From Candidatus Anammoxibacter sp. (GTDB lineage: Bacteria > Planctomycetota > Brocadiia > Brocadiales > Anammoxibacteraceae), in the NCBI GenBank assembly GCA_021777105.1, contig JAIQZQ010000098.1, forward strand, positions 105,847 to 169,846: DNA of 64,000 bases, in the 5' to 3' direction. A program made the translations under genes and the position numbers. Position 1 is the first letter of the stretch. Each line of letters begins with the position of its first letter. Of the stretch, positions 54,787 through 63,992 are shown one piece after another. A model generated the notes under the pieces. The model did no database searches, was not told where the DNA came from, and saw nothing but the letters and a program-made list of their open reading frames with translations.

Positions 54787-55503
54787 TTATAAAGTTGGAA
54801 AATCAGTGGCCTTAACATCGTTAATTGATTTTTTAGAGCCATTATTAAGAGTAATTTCAAATTGGATTTGTCCGCACCCTCTGCTACCGGCTCCGCCAAG
54901 AGTATCGTTTTCAACAAGCTTTAAAGCGTCTATTACATTTTCAAATAGAGCTTCATCTTTAATATCAGCGTTGCCCTTAAAAACCCTGTAGCTAATGTTA
55001 AATGAGAATCTTGCCCCTGAAACAACTCTTTCAAAGTTCCGTGGGTTTGCCCTTGCGGTAATACGATTTATAGTGTTTTCATATTTATCTTCACTCAAAT
55101 CTATTGGCGTCCAATTAGGGTTTTTCTTTTTTAAATTTGTTTTATAATCATTATCAAGCACTGCGTCTCGCACTATTAACCTTGTAGGCCCAGCAGTCGA
55201 TTCATCAGCGGAGGTTCCAAAAATTGTGCATATAGGGCACCCAGCTTTGTCACATTGGTGAACTTCCCCGAAAGTTCTTTTATTATCAGGATTTGTGTCT
55301 ATTTTCCCAAGTTTCCACTCTAAAAGCGATCTCATCTTGCCTTTAATTGATGAGCCGGGTATGTAAGGCTCATTTGTTATTGGATGTTTAATAATCGGGT
55401 TGTCCCTGCCACCTATTTCAATAATTGTAGCGCTGCCTCCAACATGCAAACCTGTGACAACTTCAATAATGCCTTCTATTTTCTTGTATCCTTCTAGTTC
55501 CAT
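54787..55503 (-). CDS. csm3: Csm3, backbone subunit with target-RNA nuclease site
   Basis: This 238-residue Cas7-like protein should form the filament and cut target RNA every six bases. The conserved catalytic Asp is Asp34 (IGGRDNPIIKHP), and the glycine-rich YIPGSSIKGKMRSLLE motif follows. A Cys cluster (HQCDKAGCPICTIFG) fits the zinc-binding insertion. It follows csm2 after two bases. RNA-cleavage capacity therefore looks intact. Confidence 0.95.
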   Translation of the reverse strand: MELEGYKKIEGIIEVVTGLHVGGSATIIEIGGRDNPIIKHPITNEPYIPGSSIKGKMRSLLEWKLGKIDTNPDNKRTFGEVHQCDKAGCPICTIFGTSADESTAGPTRLIVRDAVLDNDYKTNLKKKNPNWTPIDLSEDKYENTINRITARANPRNFERVVSGARFSFNISYRVFKGNADIKDEALFENVIDALKLVENDTLGGAGSRGCGQIQFEITLNNGSKKSINDVKATDFPTL

Positions 55504-55505
55504 AT

Positions 55506-55946
55506 TTATCTCCCTCCTTGTCCATAAAAGAATCCTACAACAGATTCAAAACACAAGGCAAAAGCCTTAAAATCTTTAATATCCTCAACATTGTCAACCA
55601 TCTTCTCAATATATACCCTAAACTCTTCAGGTACTTTTCTATCCCTGCCTGTATTTGGACAAGCGTATGCAACCTTTGACTTTAACATCTTTACAATAGG
55701 CCTGAGTTTTAGAAACTCTTTATTAGGGTCATCCATATCTTCAACTTGTTTAATGCGCTCTTCTAACGTTTTAGCTTCAATATGAAATCTTCGCAATTGA
55801 GCAGATGTCAATTTTGGATTTCTTTGACGTTTATCTTTTGGCCATTGCGGATGTATAAAACTATCCGCCCAAGTTTTTGCTTCGGCTGTTAAAAGACTTT
55901 CTTTTATTTCTTCTTTTGCAACATCGTTATAAAAATAGCTAGACAT
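55506..55946 (-). CDS. csm2: Csm2, small subunit
   Basis: This 146-residue, mostly helical protein ends with DFKAFALCFESVVGFFYGQGG, characteristic of Csm2. Several copies line the crRNA-target duplex in the complex. It overlaps the 441-residue unknown gene by eight bases and sits two bases before csm3. AGGAGG-like sequence lies just before the ATG, inside the previous gene. Confidence 0.9.
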   Translation of the reverse strand: MSSYFYNDVAKEEIKESLLTAEAKTWADSFIHPQWPKDKRQRNPKLTSAQLRRFHIEAKTLEERIKQVEDMDDPNKEFLKLRPIVKMLKSKVAYACPNTGRDRKVPEEFRVYIEKMVDNVEDIKDFKAFALCFESVVGFFYGQGGR

Positions 55947-57264
55947 TGTTCTCCTCCTTTTGGTTTCTCAAAACACAATGAATTAAAGATTGAGGTAGTA
56001 AGAATATACTTTTATTTTTTTTTATCAACTTTAAAGCCTCGTGACTTTTTAATTTTTTTTCATATACGCCTTTCCACAAAAAATACAAATCAGCAGTAGT
56101 CATCATTGAAATTTGTAGAGCATTTAAAGCTCCTACAACTTTTTCGGCAAAACTATCATATATCAACCTATCATGTAAATCTAAATTAGTAAATGTATTC
56201 GCTAACAGAATTACATTTTTATCTGGATTATTAGCTTTAAACTGCATAACTTGATTTATTTTTCTATCTTTCATATTCACAGAATAATTACTGCCCGTAA
56301 TCTCTATAAAAAATTCAAAGAATAACTCATTAGATGTACAAATTAAATCAACAGATTCTCGACTCCCTGTTTTCAATACTTTCATACCTAAATCCTCAAA
56401 TACTAGTTTAATTTCATCTTCTAATCGAACATGTTTGCCATATAGTAGAAAGCTTATCCTGTTGAAATATTCTTCTTCATTATGCAGTTTATTAATTTCA
56501 CCGGGTATTGCTTTATGTCGATTTGTTTTATACTTGCTAACCCATTCAGGTATTATTCGTTCTGGGCGTTCATTTTCAAAAAATTTATTTTGTTGTTTCA
56601 AAAAATATAGATTAGATATTTTCATAAGTTCGCTATAAGACTTAAATCTGTTTTCTGGTTTGTAAGCAGGCAAAAAAACAATAAAACCATTTCCACTATT
56701 AATGGCAAAAGATATACATTTGTCTCCAACGCCTGCGGCTTTTGATATTGAAGATACATTTTCATCTGATTCATCATGTGGGATAGTTAAAAAAAAACGA
56801 TCTACATTCTTAAAATAAGATTGAAAAGTAGAATTAGTTGGGAGTGTAAATCTTTTCCCTTTAGTAACGAAGTCTATTTTCTTATAAATTTGCATGTTCA
56901 ATCTGGCTAAAAAATTGTATGTCTTTTTCTCCTTTTCTTCTGAATGAGAACCGGGGTATTTATCATCCTCTGTAAGCATTTCATCAAAATAACTGAAAAT
57001 TCCTTTATTTTCATAACCGCAAATTATGACAAGAACAATTCCATCTTTTTCAATCAGATCAATTGTTAATTTATTTTCTAAATCTAAATATGTATCCTTT
57101 ATTGAGTTAAGGTTGTTTTTATCTTCAGGAAAACTTATATCAATGATGACAATATGAAATTCGTTTAACGAGGTTTTAATTTCTCCATCACTCCAGTTAA
57201 TAAATTCTATATTTTCATCTTTCACAACCTCTTTAAAATAATCAGAAATCACCAAAATATTCAT
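55939..57264 (-). CDS. Unrecognised 441-residue protein inside the csm operon, PD-(D/E)xK-like
   Basis: I know no named Cas family for this protein. It overlaps cas10 by 23 bases and csm2 by eight, so it is made as part of the operon. Residues 1-100 look Rossmann-like (NILVISDYF; IVIIDISFPEDK; GIVLVIICG). The middle (about 110-260) is unplaced. Residues about 278-400 resemble a PD-(D/E)xK nuclease-type fold: LEDEIKLVFEDLGMKV, VDLI (Asp306), FFIEITG (Glu321, with Thr where the E-x-K Lys is usual), then DRKINQVMQF, VILLANTF, HDRL and a C-terminal MTTADLYFLW helix. No HEPN RxxxxH motif or clear CARF motif is seen. A role as a type III accessory effector or regulator is inferred from position. 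Confidence 0.7.
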   Translation of the reverse strand: MNILVISDYFKEVVKDENIEFINWSDGEIKTSLNEFHIVIIDISFPEDKNNLNSIKDTYLDLENKLTIDLIEKDGIVLVIICGYENKGIFSYFDEMLTEDDKYPGSHSEEKEKKTYNFLARLNMQIYKKIDFVTKGKRFTLPTNSTFQSYFKNVDRFFLTIPHDESDENVSSISKAAGVGDKCISFAINSGNGFIVFLPAYKPENRFKSYSELMKISNLYFLKQQNKFFENERPERIIPEWVSKYKTNRHKAIPGEINKLHNEEEYFNRISFLLYGKHVRLEDEIKLVFEDLGMKVLKTGSRESVDLICTSNELFFEFFIEITGSNYSVNMKDRKINQVMQFKANNPDKNVILLANTFTNLDLHDRLIYDSFAEKVVGALNALQISMMTTADLYFLWKGVYEKKLKSHEALKLIKKNKSIFLLPQSLIHCVLRNQKEENNV

Positions 57265-59956
57265 CTTTTAATGACCTCCTATTCCTATACAAAGCCCAAA
57301 AAAGCGGAATTTTAACATTTAATATCAATGAATCATTGCCAGGTTTATCTAAAAAGAGCGCATTTAAACCTTTTTGATCTTCTTTGCCATTTTTGATTTT
57401 TCCATCTTTAGTCCAGTCAACTATGTTTCGCCCTATATCATAACTAAGCATAGAAAGGTACTTTAATCCTTCAATTTTGCCTTTATTTACAAAGTTTAAA
57501 GCCATACAGTGGTATTCATTTATCCGATATAAAAAAGCAGGAGAAATCTTTGAATTTTTATCATTAGTTTTTTCGTTTAAAAACAAAAAGAAATCTATCA
57601 ATTTGGGCAATTTTTCCCACTTAATTGTTGTGCCAAACAAAGTTACATTGTTTTTCCCTTTGCTTTTAGACCTCTCAAGCAATTCGTCCGCTTGTTTTAT
57701 TGCGGAAGCAATAGGATGTTTTGGCTTTACAAATGCCAGTCCTGCTGAGATTGTAATATATTTGTTATTGCTGGTATATTTTCTGAACTGTAAATTAAAA
57801 AATATTGAGAATATGATCATTGTCTCCCAGGGGCCAACCAGAATCATGTCATCGCCGCCGGAATATACTGTGTAAATATGGCTAAAATCTATATCTTTGG
57901 CTTTTAAATAACTCTTAATGCCGGCTTTGTTAATACCGTCAATGCCTGTTAACTCCTCAATAATAAATTCTTTACCACTTTTTTCCATTATGTCTTTCAT
58001 CCAGCCGGAAAAGAATAGCTCAATCATGCGCCCCAATGTTAGAAAACGTGACACAGTTTTTCTGTCAATATCATCCGCAGTATCAGCCCTTTTGGGGTTC
58101 TCAAAACCTTTGCTAAATATAAGCCCTAAATTATCAATGTCAGCTTTCATAACGCCAAGAAGGTCGCTTCCAAACTCATTTTTTGTTTCAGAATCATTTT
58201 TGTCTTCATCTTTTTTCCACCTTGACCATGTCGTAATGTATTCAAAACTGTAACAATTTCCTTTATTGTCCGCCGGAACATGATTAGCGTAATATTTATT
58301 TAGAGGTTTTATAGCGCTGAATTTAGAGCTGTTCTTGCTTGATTGGCTAAGGTCGTAAATTAAATAATAATCTTTATGTGTTTTAGCTTCATTTAAAAGG
58401 TCAATATAGTAGGTAATGGAGTTGTCTTTATCATCTTTACAATCACTAAATATGATGATTTTTTTGTTCTTTTCATCATCAGTTAATATTCCTTTGGCAA
58501 ATGCCACATATTTGGCTTTTGTCAATGGTTGACCAATAAGAAATTTGTCCCTATAACATAAAAAACAGGTGTTTGTTTCTTCTGATTGTTCATCCTTTTC
58601 CGTTAAATAATGGATTCCTTTATAGAGTTCAGGTATTGCCGGACCTTTGCCGCAAATTTTGCAATCGCCATGTTCATTGTATTGGGAGTAAATATCGTTA
58701 GCTTTAAACGCTTCGGTATTCCATTCGCCGGAATTGTCATCTATTAATACGTTTGTTAGCTTTTGCGATTTAGCGATTTCCAAACGATGGAACATATCAT
58801 CCGCTATCTTGTAAAAATTGTAAATTTTAAGGGCTGGGCCGGAATATTTCTCGTTATCCATGTGGATATTATCCCATGACATTAAAAATGCAAACTGGTT
58901 AAAATATGCGCTATGAATTGATTCTTCAATCTCTTTCTTTAACGATGTAAGTTTGCCATCATCAGTATTAGGCGCAAAAAGCAGGAATTTGCCGCCAGCT
59001 GAAAACATATTACAAACTATAGGAAGGTCAAGCTCATAAAGAATCCTTTGAATAATAGTTTCCATAAATATATAGACAAAGAACGATCTGGCCCTAAGTC
59101 TTTTTGATACTCCGCCTGAGCCTAAATTTGTAATATCAAAAATATAGTCCTGTATACCGGAAAAAGCGCCGCCAATTAATGTTAATTCGTATTGATTATT
59201 AAAGTTTTTGCCTTCATCTAAAGATGTTTTATGCCTTTTATATAGGCATGCCGCAATTGCGGCTGACGACCTTAAATGATCATAAAGTGAGACATCGGAG
59301 GTCTCATAACGCGTGTCGCTTGGAACAGCCCAGATATACTTTTCTAATAAATTTATCCATGCATTAAGAACATCTGAAAAGTGATTAATTTCCGAGAAAT
59401 CTGGAATGTTATTTTCAAATTCAATAATCAAATCCGGGATTTCATTTTGTGACAATTTTTTAATTGTTTCAGGGAAAGTTGTCAGAGTGTCGATTGCTTT
59501 AACGTGATACCTATAATTATCACCCTCTTGTTTATCCTTAAGGTCCAAGTTTATATTAGAAAATATAGAGTCAAGAGGAACTTGTTTACTACCAACCTCT
59601 TTTTTACGCTGTTCATGAATATCTCTTTCAGCGCAGGAGTAACTATCTGCTTTTTTTACAATTGTTATCAGTCTCCATACCCTTTCCACATTATCATCCG
59701 ATAAATCATTGAAATATGAATCTTTTAATGCATTTTCTTTTGTAGAGTGATGATGTTGAATTAGAACACGCAGTAGTTCGAAATCATAAAAATTATCATT
59801 CGCTAAAGTTTTTGAATGTTTTTCAATGAATATTTTCGACGCATTTTCATGCGAACCCTCATATTCGCCGCCGCCTCTATGCAAGAACTTCCCCACATCG
59901 TGCAGCAATGCAGCGAGTATTACTGTCTGGTACTCTTTTTTGTCGTTTTCAGTCAT
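57242..59956 (-). CDS. cas10: Cas10/Csm1, type III-A large subunit
   Basis: This 904-residue signalling subunit has an N-terminal HD nuclease domain (His19-Asp20 in ALLHDVGKFLHR). A first palm-like domain follows, then a four-Cys zinc element (CKICGKG ... CFLCYRD, about 428-475), and a second palm with the cyclase motif GGDD at 700-703 (YSGGDDMILVG). It should cut DNA and make cyclic oligoadenylate when target RNA is bound. AAGGGA precedes the ATG. It is the first csm-operon gene. No csm6 follows, so any receptor of its signal is either the adjacent 441-residue protein or encoded elsewhere. Confidence 0.96.
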   Translation of the reverse strand: MTENDKKEYQTVILAALLHDVGKFLHRGGGEYEGSHENASKIFIEKHSKTLANDNFYDFELLRVLIQHHHSTKENALKDSYFNDLSDDNVERVWRLITIVKKADSYSCAERDIHEQRKKEVGSKQVPLDSIFSNINLDLKDKQEGDNYRYHVKAIDTLTTFPETIKKLSQNEIPDLIIEFENNIPDFSEINHFSDVLNAWINLLEKYIWAVPSDTRYETSDVSLYDHLRSSAAIAACLYKRHKTSLDEGKNFNNQYELTLIGGAFSGIQDYIFDITNLGSGGVSKRLRARSFFVYIFMETIIQRILYELDLPIVCNMFSAGGKFLLFAPNTDDGKLTSLKKEIEESIHSAYFNQFAFLMSWDNIHMDNEKYSGPALKIYNFYKIADDMFHRLEIAKSQKLTNVLIDDNSGEWNTEAFKANDIYSQYNEHGDCKICGKGPAIPELYKGIHYLTEKDEQSEETNTCFLCYRDKFLIGQPLTKAKYVAFAKGILTDDEKNKKIIIFSDCKDDKDNSITYYIDLLNEAKTHKDYYLIYDLSQSSKNSSKFSAIKPLNKYYANHVPADNKGNCYSFEYITTWSRWKKDEDKNDSETKNEFGSDLLGVMKADIDNLGLIFSKGFENPKRADTADDIDRKTVSRFLTLGRMIELFFSGWMKDIMEKSGKEFIIEELTGIDGINKAGIKSYLKAKDIDFSHIYTVYSGGDDMILVGPWETMIIFSIFFNLQFRKYTSNNKYITISAGLAFVKPKHPIASAIKQADELLERSKSKGKNNVTLFGTTIKWEKLPKLIDFFLFLNEKTNDKNSKISPAFLYRINEYHCMALNFVNKGKIEGLKYLSMLSYDIGRNIVDWTKDGKIKNGKEDQKGLNALFLDKPGNDSLILNVKIPLFWALYRNRRSLKDEYFGDF

Positions 59957-61105
59957 TTTTGTCCCTTTTTTTATTTGTGTAAATCCGCGTAATCAGCATC
60001 ATTTTGCTTTTAATCTGTGCAATCAATGAAATCTGTGGTTTATTCGTTTTTGCTTTTAATCCGTGTAAATCCACGTTCCATGCTTTTATTTTTAATCTGT
60101 TGTTTATAAAAATGTTGGGTTTCGTTTCCCTCTACCCAACCTACAAATGCTTTTGCTCTAATCTGTGTAATCTAAGGTTTATCGCTTTTGCTTTTTATTC
60201 CCAGGGTAAAAACCCTGGGCTATAATAACTTAAGCCTTTCAGGCTACTATGGAATTTGCCTTAATTTTGTGTCCTTTCGTGGTCACGCTTTTGCTCTTGC
60301 TTTTCTACCGATCACCGATAACTGATTACCGCTTACCCGCCTTTCCCTTGCTTTTAATCCGTGTAAATCCGCGTCATCAGTGTAATCCGTGTTCTATCCG
60401 CTTTTGCTTTCTGTTTTTAATCCCGTCGATCCTGTGTATCCTGTCTAAAATGCTTTTGCTTTTAATTAGAAAATGTTGGGTTTCGTTCCCAGGGTAAAAA
60501 CCCTGGGCTATAATAACTTAAGCCTTTCAGGCTATTATGGAATTTGTTTTAATTTTGTGTCCTTTCGTGAATTTTCGTGGGCACGCTTTTGCTCTTTTTT
60601 TTCTACCGATCACAGATAACAGATTACCGCTTACCCGCCTTTTGCCTTTCATCTGTGTAATCTAAGGTTTATCGCTTTTGCTTTGCTTCTGCTTTTTGCT
60701 CTTGTATCTCTGTGTAATCGGTGAAATCTGTGGTTTATTTGTTTTTTGCTTTTAATCCGTGTAAATCCGCGTCATCAGTGTAATCCGTGTTCTATCCGCT
60801 TTTGCTTTCTGTTTTTAATCCCGTCGATCCTGTGTATCCTGTCTAAAATACATTTGCTTTTTATTAGTGTATATTAGTGAAAATTAGTGGTTAATTCGCT
60901 TTTCGCTTTTAATTCAGATATTTGTCCTTATTGCATTTATTTTGTGTCTTTTCGTGAACTTTCGTGGTCACGCTTTTGCTCTTTGTGCTTTATTGCTTTT
61001 TGTTTTTAATCCGTGTAAATCCGCGTTCCATGCTCTTGCTCTTCTACCGATCACCGATAACTAATTACCAATTACCGTCCTTCAACTCTACCCAACCTAC
61101 AAATG
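59957..61105. repeat. Dispersed repeat tract between cas6 and cas10
   Basis: No gene is supported. The tract consists of the same phrases as elsewhere but in the opposite orientation: AATCTGTGTAATC, TTTCGTGGGCACG, GCTTTTGCTTTT, ATCCGCGTCATCAGTGTAAT. It includes an inverted GTAGGTTGGG copy (about 60108-60144) and the CCCTGGGCTATAATAACTTA phrase twice (about 60205, 60505). CCGATAACTGATTACCG phrases (about 60310, 60605, 61045) resemble the 7-base tandem repeat at the window end. Confidence 0.8.
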
Positions 61106-62095
61106 TTATAAAATGACGTACCTCCCCAGTCCGAAACTTGTGCCTTTGCCCACATGCAGGTATTCTCCAAGTCTTAACAGTTGTAAAAAGGGTTTTAGGT
61201 CGCCCTGAAAAGTTATGTTTCCTATTAATCCGCCCAGGCTCATCTTCTGTTTTTGGCGGGTGGAGTACCGTTCCCAGTCTTGCCATTTGAGGTCTGCTTT
61301 TTTAATTGTTATATCTTTGGCTTTGTCTATTATGGCGTTAAAGTTGCATTCAAGTTCTTTGTTGCAATGGAAGTATGATATGGATGAGACTCGCCTTAAG
61401 AGGTTGCGTATTAATATGTGAAATGCCATTGTGCCGCCGATTTTGCCGTCAAATTTTATTCGGCAGGGGGTTATGAAGTTTAGGGTTATCTCTTTGGCGT
61501 TTACGTCGTTATCGTCTATATGGTTAAGATTGGCGGCTTCAAGGATGGGATAGTTGTTGTCTATTGTTTGTTGTTCGTAATTGAAAATTGAGTTTGTTTT
61601 GCCTTCCAGGTCAATGCATTGGGCGTCTTTAAGGATATATTTGCCGCGAGGGGGGCGTTTTCCATTGTTGTTGTGTGTTACGGCGGCGGCGCCTATGCCT
61701 GTTGCGCCGAGTTTTATAAATGTGAATACGATGTATGGGAGGTAATCTACGGCTTTGCCTATAAGCGCTATGTTAAATGCAAACATTTCACCCTTTTTAA
61801 TAAGACGGCGGCTGTCCTGTGGCGGTTCAAGCACAAATGGATGGGGGACTGTTTTGTATAGGCGCAGTTTTTCCGTGTCTTGGGGGGGCGGTGTTTCAAA
61901 GATGTAGCTGTAAACGCATTGTTCCTTAAGCATGCAGTTGTTGCAATCTTTATTCAGACTTTGGGCGCACACTGTTTTCCTGAATGTGTAGCCAAACCCG
62001 CCTCGTAGCGCGGCTCCTTTGTATTCAGGGAGCCGTATGTTGTCAACGGCTTCGAGGATGAATTTGAATTTTGTGAATTTTATATGGTCGAGCAT
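61106..62095 (-). CDS. cas6: Cas6 pre-crRNA endoribonuclease
   Basis: This protein of about 329 residues should cleave repeat transcripts to give crRNAs for the Csm complex. It is a RAMP protein of the Cas6 C-terminal family. The N-terminal KFKFILEAVDNIRLPEYKGA and a four-Cys segment (CAQSLNKDCNNCMLKEQC) are visible, and the C-terminal glycine-rich loop GKGTSFGLGRYVIL is typical. ATG 62095 is chosen. An upstream ATG at 62122 lies inside repeat phrase and would add nine atypical residues. It is on the csm strand but separated from cas10 by 1.1 kb of repeats, so it is probably a separate transcript. Confidence 0.9.
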   Translation of the reverse strand: MLDHIKFTKFKFILEAVDNIRLPEYKGAALRGGFGYTFRKTVCAQSLNKDCNNCMLKEQCVYSYIFETPPPQDTEKLRLYKTVPHPFVLEPPQDSRRLIKKGEMFAFNIALIGKAVDYLPYIVFTFIKLGATGIGAAAVTHNNNGKRPPRGKYILKDAQCIDLEGKTNSIFNYEQQTIDNNYPILEAANLNHIDDNDVNAKEITLNFITPCRIKFDGKIGGTMAFHILIRNLLRRVSSISYFHCNKELECNFNAIIDKAKDITIKKADLKWQDWERYSTRQKQKMSLGGLIGNITFQGDLKPFLQLLRLGEYLHVGKGTSFGLGRYVIL

Positions 62096-63180
62096 GTTAA
62101 TTTGACTGCAAAAGCAAACCACAGATTAAAAAGCAAAGGCAATTAACGCCACTAAGACACAAAGGCACGAAATTAAAAAGCAAAAACAAAAGCTAAGCCG
62201 CAGATTGCACAGATTAAAAAGCAAAAGCGATTAACCACAGATTACACAGGTTTCACAGATTAAAAGCAAAAAGCAAAAGCGCGCTCACGAAAAGGCACGA
62301 AAAGGCACGAAATTAAGAGCAAACTGCGGATTACACAGATAAAAAAGCAAACCACAGATTTGACAGATTAAAAATCAAAAGCGTGCCCACGAAAAGGCAC
62401 GAAATTAAAAAGCAAAAACAAAGGCTAAACCACAGATTACATAGATTACACAGATTAAAAGCGAAAAAGCAAAAGCATAGAACGCGGATTACGCTGATGA
62501 CACGGATTTACGCGGATTAAAAGCAAAAGCGATTAACCACGGATTTTACAGATTAAAAGCAAAAAGCAAAAGCGCGCCCACGAAAGGACACGAAAAGGCA
62601 CGAAATTAAAAGCAAAAACAAAAGCTAAACCGCAGATTGCACAGATTAAAAAGCAAAAACATTAACCACAGATTGCACGGATTAAAAGCAAAAGCAATTA
62701 ATGCCACTAAGACACAAAGGCACGAAATTAACAACAAAGGCAAAAACGAAAAGCAGAAGCGAATTAACCACTAATTTTCACTAATCTTCACTAATAAAAA
62801 AATAAGAGCAATAAAGACAAAATCTCAGATTAACAAGCAAAATCAAAAGCGTACCCACGAAAGGACACGAAATTAAAGACAAAAGCAAACCACAGATTTC
62901 ACAGATTTCATAGATTGCACAGATTAAACATCAAAAGCGTTGCCCACGAAAGGCACGAAAAGGCACGAAATTAAAGACAAAAACAAAATCTAACCACAGA
63001 TTTCACAGATTACACAGATTAAAAATCAAAATCAAAAACATTAAGCACGGATTGCACAGATTAAAAGCAAAAGCGTGCCTACGAAAGGACACGGAAATTC
63101 ACGAAATTAAGAGCAAAGGCAAAACATTAAGCACAGATTTCATAGATTACACAGAGATACAAGGGTAAAAAGCATTTGGA
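62096..63180. repeat. Dispersed repeat tract
   Basis: About 1.1 kb is composed almost wholly of the phrases ACCACAGATT, ACACAGATTAAAA, AAAGCAAAAGC and GCCCACGAAAAGGCACGAAA, in plus orientation, mirroring those at 59957-61105. No coding or RNA gene is seen. Confidence 0.8.
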
Positions 63181-63866
63181 GCTGTTTAGAAGGGCGTTCC
63201 AGCTAAAGAAATAGCTATATCTTGTAACATATTGATATAAAGTGGTTTATAAAATGTCTAAGAGATAAATTTTAAAGTGTGCTCAAAAAATAAACATGTT
63301 AATTTTGATTGTTTTGATGATTATAGCACGGAATATATAAGTAAAAAAGAACTGTTAATATTATATAAATATACTTAATATTTGGGTGATTATTACAAAA
63401 TGAGAATTGTTTGTCAATAAAACAATAAAATATTATTCTGCTAATAGTATATGCTGCGGGGGCTTCATTACACAAAAACAGAGGGGTTTAGGTCGGATGG
63501 GGGAAGTTGGCCGTATAGAATACTGCATATTGATTAAGCTAGACATGATTTGCGTAGATTAATGATAAAATAAAAAGCAGATAGGGCGCGTTGCAATTAT
63601 ACAGTAGGATACAACTGGTAATTGTGTGTGGCTATGTGTATGGAGATCGGTTACCGGTTATCAGTTATCGGTGATAGGTGGTCAGTAATTGGTGATTGGT
63701 GATTGTCTGTATTTGATGGCAAGGGAGGGGTGGCTTCTCGGATTATTGGTTAACAAGCAGGGGCTTTGTAACCAGAGCTATGTTGTGATATGGTTGTTGT
63801 AATTAGAGGCAGAGCCTCTAAGGACAGTGCGTTACAAGGCGGGAGCCTTGTAACGAGTAAAATAAA
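63181..63866. other. Unassigned AT-rich intergenic DNA
   Basis: I see no gene. The right half contains degenerate TTGGTGATTGG phrases (about 63640-63705) and a half-copy of the 30938-31115 inverted repeat at 63804-63855. Confidence 0.5.
63804..63855. repeat. Half-copy of the REP/MITE-like inverted repeat
   Basis: TAGAGGCAGAGCCTCTAAGG, then GTTACAAGGCGGGAGCCTTG, match the right arm of the element at 30938-31115 with few differences. There is no partner arm nearby. Confidence 0.8.
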
Positions 63867-63992
63867 CCGATTACCGATTACCGATTACCGATTACCGATT
63901 ACCGATTACCGATTACCGATTACCGATTACCGATTACCGATTACCGATTACCGATTACCGATTACCGATTACCGATTACCGATTACCGATTA
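63867..63992. repeat. Perfect 7-base tandem repeat (CCGATTA), 18 copies
   Basis: 126 bases are exact repeats of CCGATTA. The pattern decays to CAGATTA at the end of the window, so the array may continue. It encodes nothing. Confidence 0.95.

Noticed and set aside
55939..57264. Identification of the operon's extra gene as csm6
   Set aside because: I found no HEPN R-x4-H motif near the C-terminus and no clear CARF pattern; the C-terminal half resembles a PD-(D/E)xK fold instead.
60004..60497. Plus-strand open frames rich in Phe, Leu and Pro next to cas10
   Set aside because: They sit wholly within inverted copies of the dispersed phrases.
63867..63992. Telomere of a linear replicon
   Set aside because: A 7-base tandem repeat alone is not evidence. 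Degenerate relatives occur inside the window, and no terminal hairpin or protein genes support it.
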